NCBI GenBank assembly: GCA_004210455.1
Contig: SEFA01000024.1
Coordinates: 1 to 64,000, forward strand
DNA: 64,000 nt
DNA from: Rubrivivax sp.
Lineage (GTDB): Bacteria > Pseudomonadota > Gammaproteobacteria > Burkholderiales > Burkholderiaceae_C
Reading direction: 5' to 3'
The notes below the pieces were generated by a model. That model ran no database searches, was not told the DNA's origin, and saw nothing but the letters and a program-made list of their open reading frames with translations. Position numbers and translations under genes: made by a program. Numbering within the stretch: position 1 is the first letter of the stretch; every line of letters begins with the position of its first letter. Shown piece after piece: positions 17,216-27,833 of this stretch.

Positions 17216-18106
17216 TCACTTCCCCGCCTGATACACCTTCACGTACTCGACCTCGTACCCGATCGGGAAGATCTTGTCGTCGATCTCGCCGCCGAGGTCG
17301 CCGCCGATCGCGAGGTTGAGGATCAGGAACTGCGGCTTGTCGAACGGCCATTGCGCCGCGCCTTTCCCCAGGTTCGGATACGCCGCGTGCACCTGGCCGT
17401 CGATGCCGAAGCGGATCTCCTTCGTCGTCCACAGCATCTGGTAGTCGTGGAACTGTCCGCAGGCCGTGGCAAGCTTGCGGCCGTCGCCGACGCCGTGCCC
17501 GCCGTGGCCCGATGTCGTGTGCACCGTGCTGAACACCCAGTCCGGCTTCTGCCCCATGTGCTCGAGGATGTCGAGCTCGCCCGACGCCGGCCAGTCGCCC
17601 TGGCTGCCCAGCATCCAGATCGCCGGCCAGGTGCCCTGCCCGCAGGGCAGCTTCGCGCGGATCTCGAAGTAGCCGTAGGTCCACTCGGCCTTGCCCTTCG
17701 TGATCAGCCGCGTGGACGTGTACTGCTGGCCGCCCCAGTCGGCCTGCGACGACAGCGACTCCTTGCGCGCCGTGATCACCAGCCGACCGTCCTTCAGCGC
17801 GGCGTTTTCCGCCCGCGGCCCCGAGTAGTACTGCTTCTCCCGGTTGTGCCAGCCCTGCTTGTTCATCCCGGTGTCGTAGGCCCACTTGGACTCGTCGGGC
17901 AGCGCGCCCTTGTCGAACTCGTCGGACCAGACCAGCGTGTATCCCGCCGGCAATCCGATCGGACCGCTCGCCGCGCCGCCCTTGCCCGTCGCCGTCTGCG
18001 CGCCCGCCTCCGCCTGCGCGAATGCCGCGCCGCCATCTACCGTCAGAGCGGCCAGGGCCGCCAGCAGGGGCAGCGCCGCCCAGCGACGCGTCAGTCGTTG
18101 CTTCAT
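17216..18106 (-). CDS. secreted GH16 beta-glucanase (laminarinase-like)
   Basis: The 296-residue protein has a signal peptide (about residues 1-31, ending AAFA). A GH16 domain follows, with SDEFDKGALPDESKW, the sugar-binding segment TYGYFEIRAKLPCGQGTWPAIWML and the catalytic motif GELDILEHMG (nucleophile Glu177, Asp179, acid/base Glu182). This pattern with an extra methionine is typical of endo-beta-1,3(4)-glucanases. ACGGAGA precedes the ATG at 18106. It is the last gene of the minus-strand operon GH30 - MOSC - binding protein - GH16 and lies 26 bp after the binding-protein gene. Confidence 0.9.
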   Translation of the reverse strand: MKQRLTRRWAALPLLAALAALTVDGGAAFAQAEAGAQTATGKGGAASGPIGLPAGYTLVWSDEFDKGALPDESKWAYDTGMNKQGWHNREKQYYSGPRAENAALKDGRLVITARKESLSSQADWGGQQYTSTRLITKGKAEWTYGYFEIRAKLPCGQGTWPAIWMLGSQGDWPASGELDILEHMGQKPDWVFSTVHTTSGHGGHGVGDGRKLATACGQFHDYQMLWTTKEIRFGIDGQVHAAYPNLGKGAAQWPFDKPQFLILNLAIGGDLGGEIDDKIFPIGYEVEYVKVYQAGK

Positions 18107-18132
18107 GAACCGGTCTCCGTACTTGTTGGAAT

Positions 18133-19440
18133 TCAGCGCTTCGCGCGCCGTTGCAGCAGCTGCTCGGCATCCGCGAGCGCCGCCTTGATCGTCTTCTGTC
18201 CGCGCAGCACCTTGTCGAGCTCGGTCTGCACGACCTCCTCCGCGAACTTGGCCTGCTTGTGCACCGGCAGCGCGGTGATGCGCAACGCGTCGTCGCGCCA
18301 CAGCAGCCGCGCGCGCTGCCCGCCGAGGAAGTCCACCGGCTCGCTGAAGAACGGGTCGTCGTGGACGTCCCGCAGCGCGGGGAACGCGTCGTAGGACTTG
18401 AACGCCTGCAGCTGCCGCTGCGGATTCAGCGACATCAGCTGGATGAAGTCCCACGCCAGTCGTTTGCGTGACGGCGCCGACTTGCGCGCGATCGCATAGA
18501 AGGTGCCGCCATACGGCGCATGCGATCCGCCCGGCAGCGAGGAGACACGCCACAGCCCCTTGGTCTCCGGCGCGATGAAGGCGTTGAGCTGGCCGACCAG
18601 CCAGGCGCCCGACAGCTCCGTCGCCAGCCGCCCCTGCTTGAACCCCGCGCCCCAGTCGTTCGACCACGCGGGCACCTTCGCGTCGAGGCCCTTCTGGCGG
18701 GCCCGCAGCGACACCTCGAAGGCACGCTCGAAGCGCGGCGAGTTCACCAGCACGCGGGACTCGGTGTCGAAGTAGATGCCCTCGCCCGGCTTCAGGCCGT
18801 CGGCGATCAGGATGTCCTTGATCTCCTGCACGTTCGCGATCAGGTAGGCGCCGGTGCGGGCCTTGATGCGCTCGCCGGTGGCCACGTAGGCATCCCAGCT
18901 GCGCGTCAGGTCCTCGGGCGCCACGTCCGCGCGCTCGATGATGTCCTTGCGGTACAGCATCGTGCCAGGACCGATGTCCGCCGGCACCGCGACCACCGCG
19001 CCGCTGCGCGCCACGGCCTGGTCATAGGCGTAAGGGACCAGCCGCGACCGGAAGGCCTCGATGCCGAACGGCGGCTGCCGAAGATCCTCCAGGCCGCCGC
19101 CCTGCGCGAAGCGGCCGACGAAGCTCGACTCCAGCGCCATCACGTCCGGCAGCCCCACCGCCGTCGACAGCGCGGTCGTCATCGCCGTGTGGTGGTCGGA
19201 GTACTGGCGCATCAGGATGCGCAGTTCCACGTCCGGATGCATCGCCTGCCACGACGGAATCGCCGCCTTGGCGATCTCGTCCATCAGCGGGAACGCCGCG
19301 ATGGTCAGCACCTCGCGGGTCTGCGCCAGCGCCGGCACCACCAGCACGCCGGACCACGCCGGTGCGGTCATCGCCGCGAGCATGCCGCGCCGGGTCAGCC
19401 CCTGGCGGATGCGACCGCCCTCTCCGCTGTTCGCGCTCAA
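18133..19440 (-). CDS. Tat-exported sugar ABC transporter substrate-binding protein
   Basis: The protein has 435 residues if translation starts at TTG 19440, which overlaps the stop of the upstream MOSC gene (TTGA). That start restores a Tat-like signal (LTRRGMLAAMTAPAW with cleavage after ALAQ); the first ATG at 19383 would cut away the arginines. The mature part is a family 1 (MalE/UgpB-like) solute-binding protein, with WQAMHPDVELRILMRQYSDHHTAM, PDVMALESSFVGRFAQ and a long C-terminal lobe. No permease or ATPase gene is adjacent, so the transporter partner is elsewhere. It probably binds oligosaccharides from beta-glucan. Confidence 0.85.
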   Translation of the reverse strand: MSANSGEGGRIRQGLTRRGMLAAMTAPAWSGVLVVPALAQTREVLTIAAFPLMDEIAKAAIPSWQAMHPDVELRILMRQYSDHHTAMTTALSTAVGLPDVMALESSFVGRFAQGGGLEDLRQPPFGIEAFRSRLVPYAYDQAVARSGAVVAVPADIGPGTMLYRKDIIERADVAPEDLTRSWDAYVATGERIKARTGAYLIANVQEIKDILIADGLKPGEGIYFDTESRVLVNSPRFERAFEVSLRARQKGLDAKVPAWSNDWGAGFKQGRLATELSGAWLVGQLNAFIAPETKGLWRVSSLPGGSHAPYGGTFYAIARKSAPSRKRLAWDFIQLMSLNPQRQLQAFKSYDAFPALRDVHDDPFFSEPVDFLGGQRARLLWRDDALRITALPVHKQAKFAEEVVQTELDKVLRGQKTIKAALADAEQLLQRRAKR

Positions 19441-20357
19441 AAGTCCAGCTCCATCGTCATGACCGTGCCTTCGCTGATCGAGCCGCCGGTCGGCGGCCGC
19501 AGGTAGACACCGAAGCGCGAGGCCTGTCCCGGCCAGCGCTGCGCGCTGAGCGCCGCGATCGCCGCGTCCACGCCGGCCTGGACGTGGCCGGTGTCGGGGT
19601 CGACGTTGGGCACGATGCAGCGCTCGCAGGCGGCCGCGTGGGACATGCGACGCCACCAGCCCTCGCCGTCCCGCCAGACCAGCTGCATCAGGTGTTCCTC
19701 GATGAACGGCACCAGCGCCTCCTGCATGCCGCGCAGCACGAGGTTGGGCCGCAACCGCCTCACGTCGACGCGAGCGCGTCCCAACGCGGCCAGTTGCTCG
19801 TTGAGCTCGATCACCGATCCGGTGGAGACCGCGTGCAGGGCGTTCGGCGCCGTCGACAGCGCCGCGCTCCGGTCGAGCTTCACGAGTCGCAGATCGTCAC
19901 CGGTGACCTCGCGCAGGAACTGCGCCGCCACGGCGCCGGCATCGCGACCGCGATGGCTCACCATGCGGCGTTCGTCCGGGCTCCAGATCAGGGCGTAGGT
20001 CGACGCCCCTTCCGCCTCGCGCGCGAGACGCACGGGCTGCTGGCCCTGCGCGCACAGCAGCAGGGCCTCGGCCAGCAGCCGGGGTTGCACCAGCGCCAGC
20101 TTCGGATGCGAGCCGAGCCACGCCAGTTCGCCGCGTCCGTCGACGACGATCCATTCGCGGTCGCCGAGGATCCGTCCGTCGGCGTCGAAGCGCAGATCGG
20201 ACACGCGCACGCCGGCGCAGGACTTCACCGGATACACGTACAGCGCCTCGACGCAGGCGTAGGCCGTGGAGGACGTCGCGGAGGGCCTGGCGGCCGACGT
20301 CGCCGAGCGATCGCCGTGGACGGCGGCCATCGCGGCCAGGGCGGGGTGCCGGTCCAC
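19437..20357 (-). CDS. MOSC domain protein (YcbX-like, molybdenum cofactor enzyme)
   Basis: The 306-residue protein has an N-terminal MOSC_N beta-barrel (VEALYVYPVKSCAGVRVSDLRFDADGRILGDREWIVVD) and a C-terminal MOSC domain with the conserved cysteine stretch CERCIVPNVDPDTG. YcbX/mARC-type proteins bind molybdenum cofactor and reduce N-hydroxylated compounds. I chose GTG 20357, preceded by GAGGG; ATG 20330 lacks a site. Its 3' end overlaps the binding-protein start and its 5' end lies 8 bp from the GH30 stop, so an unrelated-looking reductase sits inside a glycan operon. Confidence 0.8.
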   Translation of the reverse strand: MDRHPALAAMAAVHGDRSATSAARPSATSSTAYACVEALYVYPVKSCAGVRVSDLRFDADGRILGDREWIVVDGRGELAWLGSHPKLALVQPRLLAEALLLCAQGQQPVRLAREAEGASTYALIWSPDERRMVSHRGRDAGAVAAQFLREVTGDDLRLVKLDRSAALSTAPNALHAVSTGSVIELNEQLAALGRARVDVRRLRPNLVLRGMQEALVPFIEEHLMQLVWRDGEGWWRRMSHAAACERCIVPNVDPDTGHVQAGVDAAIAALSAQRWPGQASRFGVYLRPPTGGSISEGTVMTMELDF

Positions 20358-20364
20358 GTCGCCC

Positions 20365-21768
20365 TCAGCGCGGCAGCACGTAGGTCGCGATGCAGCGCGG
20401 GGGCAGCGACGCGACACCGGCCTGGCCGTCGATGCGCAGCGAGAAGCGGTGCTCGCGTTCGCTGCGGTTCATCACGACGACGGCGATGCTGCCGTCCTCG
20501 TTGACCGCGGCCGTGCATTCGAGGTCCTGGCTGCTCGCCGAGCACAGCACCCGGAAGGCGCCCGGCTTGATGAAGCGGCTGAAGTGACCGAGGTAGTCGT
20601 ACGAGCTCTGCGGCATCAGCCGGTTCTGCTCGCGGTCCGCGAGCATGGGCGCGCTGCACAGGTTGCCGACGTGGTTCGGACCGCCGGTCTCGTCGAGCAG
20701 CAGGTTCCAGTCGATCCAGCCGACGGTCCAGCGGTTCAGGTCGTTGAGGATGCTGCGGCCGTAGCGCTCGCCGGTGTTCCACGACCCGAGGTGCGGTCCG
20801 CCTTCCTGGCAGCCTTCGGTGAACAGCAGCTGCTTGTCCGGATACGCGTCATGCAGCAGGCCGACGTGGTCGAAGTGGTCCTCGACGTACCAGTGGAAGC
20901 CGCAGCCCCAGACGTACTTCGAAGCCTCGGGGTCCGAGTACACGACGTCGGCGCGCTGCACCATCTGGTCGCGGTTGTGGTCCCAGATGACGACCTTGAT
21001 CCGTTCCAGTCCGGCCGCGTGCAGCGCCGGGCCGAGGTGGTCGCGGACGAATTCGCGTTCTTCCTCCGCGGTGTAGACGCAGGAGTCCCAGCGCTGGACC
21101 GCATCGGGCTCGTTCTGCACGGACACGCCCCACACGGGCACGCCTTCAGCCTCATAGGCCTGGATGAACTTCACGTAGCACTGCGCCCAGGCCTTCGCGT
21201 ACTGCGGCAGCAGCTTGCCGCCGTTGTTCATCTGGCCGTTGGTCTTCATCCAGGGCGGCGGGCTCCACGGCGACACCAGCAGTTTCATCGGCCCCGGCGC
21301 GACTTTCATCGCGGCCTGGATCATGGGCAGCAGCGCGCGGCGGTCGCGGTCGATGTTGAAGTGCGTCAGCGTTTCATCGCCCGGCACTTCCGCATGCGCG
21401 TAGTTGCCCAGCGAGAAATCGCAGCTGTTCATGTGAACGCGGTTGAACGTGTAGCCGTGGCCCGCGTTGACGTCGAAATAGGCCTGCAGCAGCGCGTTCG
21501 CCTCGGCGGGCGGCAGCTTCTGCCAGGTCGTCGCGGCGGCTTCGGTGAAGGCACCGCCGAAGCCCTCGATGCGCTGGAAGCGCCGGGCGCTGTTGACGAC
21601 CAGCTTGGGCATGCCGGCGATCGCGGCATCGGCCATCAGCTGCGCCACCGGCTGCAGGGCGAGCTCGGGCTGCGCCGTCAGGCGTGTCGAGTTCGCCAGG
21701 TCCGCGCCTTTGGCGGACAGGGTCCATCGCAGGGACGCACGCGCGCCCGCTGAAGTTGTCTCCGTCAT
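20365..21768 (-). CDS. GH30 family glycoside hydrolase (glucosylceramidase / beta-1,6-glucanase type)
   Basis: The 467-residue protein matches GH30: RRFQRIEGFGGAFTEAAA, the acid/base in VSVQNEPD (Glu220) and the nucleophile in LLFTEGCQEG (Glu318), with a C-terminal beta domain. There is no signal peptide, so it is probably cytoplasmic or works on imported oligosaccharides. It is the first gene of the operon leading through MOSC and a sugar-binding protein to a secreted GH16 enzyme, pointing to beta-1,3/1,6-glucan use. A perfect LacI-type palindrome lies 36 bp upstream of its start. Confidence 0.9.
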   Translation of the reverse strand: MTETTSAGARASLRWTLSAKGADLANSTRLTAQPELALQPVAQLMADAAIAGMPKLVVNSARRFQRIEGFGGAFTEAAATTWQKLPPAEANALLQAYFDVNAGHGYTFNRVHMNSCDFSLGNYAHAEVPGDETLTHFNIDRDRRALLPMIQAAMKVAPGPMKLLVSPWSPPPWMKTNGQMNNGGKLLPQYAKAWAQCYVKFIQAYEAEGVPVWGVSVQNEPDAVQRWDSCVYTAEEEREFVRDHLGPALHAAGLERIKVVIWDHNRDQMVQRADVVYSDPEASKYVWGCGFHWYVEDHFDHVGLLHDAYPDKQLLFTEGCQEGGPHLGSWNTGERYGRSILNDLNRWTVGWIDWNLLLDETGGPNHVGNLCSAPMLADREQNRLMPQSSYDYLGHFSRFIKPGAFRVLCSASSQDLECTAAVNEDGSIAVVVMNRSEREHRFSLRIDGQAGVASLPPRCIATYVLPR

Positions 21769-21803
21769 CGAACTACCTTTGTTGTCGTGTCCAGGCCAGC
21801 GCT

Positions 21804-21817
21804 TGAAAGCGCTTTCA
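21804..21817. promoter_or_regulatory. LacI/GalR-type operator upstream of the GH30 operon
   Basis: TGAAAGCGCTTTCA is a perfect 14-bp palindrome with the central CG typical of LacI-family operators. It lies 36 bp upstream of the GH30 start, where a repressor would cover the promoter. No LacI-family gene is in the window, so the regulator is encoded elsewhere. Confidence 0.7.
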
Positions 21818-21932
21818 TAACGCGAGCATAGAGGCAGTCGGCAGGATGGTCAATTCAGGGATGGCCCGAAGGCGGGGCGCGATGCGCACGACGGCCGGGC
21901 GTGCCCGGCGTCGCAGCCCCGTCACCGCCCGT

Positions 21933-22562
21933 TCAGCGGCCGGCCCGCTGCTCCTGCGGATGCAAGGTGTCCGTGTGGGCTGCCGCTGCGCGCCGGGCCG
22001 GCTCGGGCATTAGGCGACGACCGCCCTGCCGCCAGCCGCGCCACAGTTCCTCGAGATACGGCACGAATTCGAGGAAGGCGACGACGGCGAGGACACCGAC
22101 GATGTAACCCACCGGCAGTGCTGGCGACTTCCAATGCAAGGCCCAATCCGCCGGCTGGGTGCCGCTGCCGAAAAGCGCAAGGAACTGCGGCCAGTGGAGG
22201 GACGCGACCGCGATGATGGCCATCAGCGGCACCATTTCGAGGAAGCTGTGGACGTGCTGCTCGATCGGCGTCACGACGCGCGCGGTGACCGCGTAGCTGA
22301 CGTCCCAGAGCGCCGTCGCCTCGTGCACGAAGAAGGCCACGATCATCAGCGCGATGACGCCCGCGTTGATCTGCAGGAACAGCCCGGCCAGCACGGGCAG
22401 ACCGACCTCGGCGAACATCAGCAGATGGATCAGCGACTCCTTCGCGCCGGTCGTGCGGCCGATGCCGGAGGCGCGATGGCAGAACCAGTCGACCATGCCC
22501 GCGATCAGCCAGATGGGCACGATGAAGTACAGCAGGATCAGCTCGGTGGGATCTTGGATCAT
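21933..22562 (-). CDS. multi-pass membrane protein with conserved-looking histidines
   Basis: The protein has about 209 residues from ATG 22562 (MIQDPTELILLYFIVPIWLI); an upstream in-frame start at 22622 is possible and neither has a good ribosome binding site. Five hydrophobic helices are seen. Several polar residues sit in or beside them: FCHRASGI, ESLIHLLMFAEV, FFVHEATALWD and IEQHVHSFLEMVP. The arrangement of His and Glu could bind metal, but I do not recognise an established enzyme family. It is downstream of the GH43-like gene with a 119-bp gap and may be separate from the glycan locus. Confidence 0.6.
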   Translation of the reverse strand: MIQDPTELILLYFIVPIWLIAGMVDWFCHRASGIGRTTGAKESLIHLLMFAEVGLPVLAGLFLQINAGVIALMIVAFFVHEATALWDVSYAVTARVVTPIEQHVHSFLEMVPLMAIIAVASLHWPQFLALFGSGTQPADWALHWKSPALPVGYIVGVLAVVAFLEFVPYLEELWRGWRQGGRRLMPEPARRAAAAHTDTLHPQEQRAGR

Positions 22563-22681
22563 GGGAAGCGGCACACGCGTGCGGAGAGTTCGTTGAACTT
22601 CCGCAGCAAGCGCGGCTCCCATGAGCGCGTTCTAGGCCTCCGCCCCTAACGGACAGCGTCTTCAGGACGCGCCCGAGGCGG

Positions 22682-23764
22682 TCATTTCCCCGCCTTCTCC
22701 GCCTTCCCCGCGCGCTCCGCGCCCTCCGGATACGCCTTGCGCAACCCCTCGTACTGCGCCTTCGTGATCGGCATCATCGAGCCGTGGCGGAGTTGCGCGG
22801 GCATCTCGAAGCGGTCCCACTCCTTGCGGCGCGAATTGCCCCAGACCTCCACCCACGGCCCTTCCAGCCGCGGCGCCATCGACAGGCCGTAGCCGTTGCC
22901 CGCGTACTGCTCGTAGTACAGCAGCCAGTCGATGCCGTTGGGCGCGCGGACGATGGTCGGCGCCTCGCGGAACGCGGGGCTCAGCGCAGGACCCGGCTCG
23001 GGGTACGGGCCGAGCAGCTCCTGCGCACAGCTCATGCGGATCGTCTTGCCCGTCGTCCAGATGTAGGACGGATAACGCTCATCCTTGATCACCGCGCAGT
23101 AGCCACCTTCAGGATTTGCGATCAGGAAGGTGTCGATGGTCGCGATCTCCCACTTGAACAGCCGCTTGGGCGGCGCATCGAAGCGTTTCAGGTCCGGCGA
23201 CAGCGCATAGAGCGTGCGCTGGCTCGACCAGTAGCGCTCGGGATCCTCGGGCACGCCGGGCACGGTCGCCGTGTGCCACAGCACGACGAACTGATTCGAC
23301 GGCTTGTCGAAGTAGAGCTTGGGCGCCCCGATGCGCTGCATCGCGTTGGGCAGTCCCGCCACCTTCGACAGGTCCGGCCGGTACGTCCCGAAGACCTGCC
23401 ACTTGATCAGGTCGTCGGAGACCCAGAAGCGGATGTCCGGATCGTCGTCGCTCTTGTTGCCGACCAGATAGAAGCGCCCGTCCGGGCCCTGCGCGATGGA
23501 CGGATGGCCGTGGTACTCCTCGTTGACGGCCTTGCCGCCGTTGAGCTTCGTCCAGTGCAGCCCGTCCTGGCTCACCGCATAGTGCAGCACGCCGTAGCGC
23601 GCGTCGGTCATGTGGGCGAAGAGATAGGCCTCGGGGCCGGTCTTCGCGAGCGCCGGAGCGCTCGGCGGACCGGCTGTATGGGCCGGCGCCGGGGCTTGCG
23701 CCACGGCAGCCGACATCGCGGCCATCGCCAGGATCGCGCCCGCGAGCGCCCGGATTCGTCTCAT
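22682..23764 (-). CDS. secreted five-bladed beta-propeller glycosidase (GH43-like)
   Basis: The 360-residue protein has a signal peptide (cleavage near AVAQA). A five-blade propeller with GH43/GH117-type repeats follows: YLFAHMTDARYGVLHYAVSQDGLHWTKLNGG, EYHGHPSIAQGPDGRFYLVG, FRE-APTIVRAPNGIDWLLYYEQY. It probably removes terminal arabinose, xylose or galactose units; the exact specificity is not readable. The C-terminal tail is basic, with KAEKAGK repeats. It follows the GH93-like lectin protein by 70 bp in the minus-strand glycan operon. Confidence 0.75.
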   Translation of the reverse strand: MRRIRALAGAILAMAAMSAAVAQAPAPAHTAGPPSAPALAKTGPEAYLFAHMTDARYGVLHYAVSQDGLHWTKLNGGKAVNEEYHGHPSIAQGPDGRFYLVGNKSDDDPDIRFWVSDDLIKWQVFGTYRPDLSKVAGLPNAMQRIGAPKLYFDKPSNQFVVLWHTATVPGVPEDPERYWSSQRTLYALSPDLKRFDAPPKRLFKWEIATIDTFLIANPEGGYCAVIKDERYPSYIWTTGKTIRMSCAQELLGPYPEPGPALSPAFREAPTIVRAPNGIDWLLYYEQYAGNGYGLSMAPRLEGPWVEVWGNSRRKEWDRFEMPAQLRHGSMMPITKAQYEGLRKAYPEGAERAGKAEKAGK

Positions 23765-23834
23765 GTCTCTCTCCTTGTTGTCACTGCTGAATCGATCCTG
23801 GCCGACGGCTGCTCAGCGCGCCGTCATTGCGCCG

Positions 23835-25823
23835 TCAGGGCGCCGAGATCGCCCATCGCTGGCAGTCGCCGCCCAGCCACTCCCATTGCTGGACCTTGGC
23901 GCCGTTGGTCGTCGAACACGCGTCCACGTCGAGCACGCGGCCGCTGTTCTTGTTGATGAAGCGCCAGTAGCCGGCGCCCACGTTCTCGATGCCCCAGCGT
24001 TGCGTGGCCGCGTTGTTGGACGTCCACTGGCGCACCTGCGCGCCCATCGCCAGCGAGGCGTCCTGAACCTCGAGCTTCAGGCCGCTGTTCACCGAGGTCA
24101 GCTCGTAGAAGCCATCCGACGTCGCGGTGACGTTCCAGCGCTGGCAGTTGGCGCCGCTGTAGGGCCACTGCTGCACCAGCCCGCCGGCGGCCGTCGAGCA
24201 CGCCGCCACATCGAGCGCCTGCGCGCTGTGCTTCGCGATCACCTTGTAGGTGCCGTTGGCGAGGTTGTTGGGGCTGACGCGCTCGAACTTCCAGCGCTGG
24301 CAGTCGCCGCCGATCCAGCTCCACTGCTGAACCTTGGTCCCCGCCGCCGTCGAGCACGCATCGACGTCCAGCACCAGGTTGCTGTTCTTGTTGATGACGC
24401 GGAAGTAGCCATCGCCGACCGGCTCGATGCGCCACTTCTGGCAGTTGTTGTTGACCGCCGTCCAGGTCTGCACCTTGCCGCCGTTCGTCGTCGAGCAGCC
24501 GTCGACATCGAGCTGCTGCCCGCTGTGCTGCGCCGTCAAGGTGTAGTCGCCGTTGCCGGTGTTGGTCACGCGCCAGCGCTGGCAGTCGCCGCCGGCCCAG
24601 GTCCACTGCTCGATCTGCGTGCCGGCAGCCGTCGAGCAGCCCGTCACGTCGAGCACCTGTCCGCTGTGCTTCGCCACCAGCCGGTACACGCCGTCCGCGA
24701 CCGGATGGTTCAGCGGCGCGCTCGCGAACTGCACGCGGCAGGCGATGTTGGCCATCTGCAGCACGCGCGTGCCGTCCGTCGACGGCAGCAGCTGGCTGCT
24801 GTAGTTGCTGCACGGATCGGTGCCGGTGTTGGGCGTGACCAGCGGCGCGGCGGACTCGATCCAAGGTCCGGCGGCGCCGTTCGTGCTGAACATGTAGATA
24901 CGGCCGTTGACGTCGTCGTTGATCGCGTTGCCGGCGTTGCGGCGGACGATCTGGCCGATCAGCAGGAGACGCCCCTGCGCGCTGCCGTCATTCATCCACG
25001 ACACGGTCGGCGCATGCGAGAAGTGGTTGCCCGCCGTCGATTCGACGCGCGTGCCCATGTTGCTCGCCGTGCCCCAGCTGCTGCCGTTGGACGAAGTCCG
25101 GATGTACACGTCGCAGCTGCGCGAGCCGCAGATCTCATAGCTCATCACGTAGCTGCCGTTGGGCAGCCTGCGCACGATGGGCATGCCGGGGCGCAGATCG
25201 CCGTTGTCGCTGATGCCGACGTCGATGGTGTCCGCACTCCAGGTGAGGCCGCCGTCAGTCGACACCTTGTGCGCAATGAGCTGGTTGAAGCCGCCGGACT
25301 TGTACTCCTCGCTCGAATAGAACATCAGCAGCCGGCCCGCGCTGTCCACGGAGAACTCCGGTTCCCAGGTGCCGACGCTACCGGTGGCCGCGATGGCGTG
25401 CGAGGTCCAGGTCCGGCCGACGTCGGTGCTGCGGTAGATGCGGATGGAATACGCGCTGCCGTTGCGCGTCGTCGTCGCCCAGAAGAGCGTTCCCGGCGCG
25501 GTCGAGCCCAGCTGCTGAGGCACCTCCCACATCCCGCTGCAGCAGTGCCAGGGCTCAGGCACCGTGACGCTGCCGACCTGGGTCCAGGTCGCGCCCTGGT
25601 TGGTGCTTTCGTAGATCAGCGACTGCGCGCCGCCGAGGTCGTAGGACGCGATCAGGCGTCCGTTGGCGCCACCGCTGGCGGCCAACCGGATCATGCGCGG
25701 ATAGAAGCTGTCCTGGTTGCCCAGGACCGTCTCCGCCGCCTGCGATGGTCCGGCGACGAAGGCCGTCGCCGCCATCACCATTGCGAGCAGCCAGCGCCAC
25801 CCACTCCAAGCGAACTTGCTCAT
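23835..25823 (-). CDS. secreted GH93-like exo-arabinanase with two ricin-type lectin domains
   Basis: The protein has 662 residues from ATG 25823 (GGAGACACGC upstream). A signal peptide is followed by a six-bladed BNR/sialidase-like propeller (about 30-375), with FYPRMIRLAASGGANGRLI, HCCSGMWEVPQQLG and GTWEPEFSVDSAGR. A homologous catalytic domain is encoded at 47058-48368. The C-terminal 285 residues contain six tandem ricin-B repeats with QxW signatures (QRW/QKW), enough for two beta-trefoils that bind galactose or arabinose chains. GH93 enzymes release arabinobiose from arabinan; that assignment is by pattern and context, and sialidase is unlikely in this locus. Confidence 0.75.
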   Translation of the reverse strand: MSKFAWSGWRWLLAMVMAATAFVAGPSQAAETVLGNQDSFYPRMIRLAASGGANGRLIASYDLGGAQSLIYESTNQGATWTQVGSVTVPEPWHCCSGMWEVPQQLGSTAPGTLFWATTTRNGSAYSIRIYRSTDVGRTWTSHAIAATGSVGTWEPEFSVDSAGRLLMFYSSEEYKSGGFNQLIAHKVSTDGGLTWSADTIDVGISDNGDLRPGMPIVRRLPNGSYVMSYEICGSRSCDVYIRTSSNGSSWGTASNMGTRVESTAGNHFSHAPTVSWMNDGSAQGRLLLIGQIVRRNAGNAINDDVNGRIYMFSTNGAAGPWIESAAPLVTPNTGTDPCSNYSSQLLPSTDGTRVLQMANIACRVQFASAPLNHPVADGVYRLVAKHSGQVLDVTGCSTAAGTQIEQWTWAGGDCQRWRVTNTGNGDYTLTAQHSGQQLDVDGCSTTNGGKVQTWTAVNNNCQKWRIEPVGDGYFRVINKNSNLVLDVDACSTAAGTKVQQWSWIGGDCQRWKFERVSPNNLANGTYKVIAKHSAQALDVAACSTAAGGLVQQWPYSGANCQRWNVTATSDGFYELTSVNSGLKLEVQDASLAMGAQVRQWTSNNAATQRWGIENVGAGYWRFINKNSGRVLDVDACSTTNGAKVQQWEWLGGDCQRWAISAP

Positions 25824-25966
25824 GCGTGTCTCCATGTGCGGCCTCGCGGGCCGCGTTGCTGTCGTCGATCGGCGAGGTAAGCGGCGCCGGTCAGGGAATG
25901 GGGCGGCTCTGCGGCCGCCGCCGAGGTCAGGTCTTCATCGGATCGAAGTCGATCCGGAACGGTCGT

Positions 25967-27814
<1,848 letters not shown>

Positions 27815-27833
27815 CGATCTGTTTCCTCGTTGA

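Noticed and set aside
23835..25823. Sialidase
   Set aside because: BNR-type repeats are present, but the catalytic arginine triad and FRIP motif of sialidases were not seen, and all neighbours act on arabinose or galactose.
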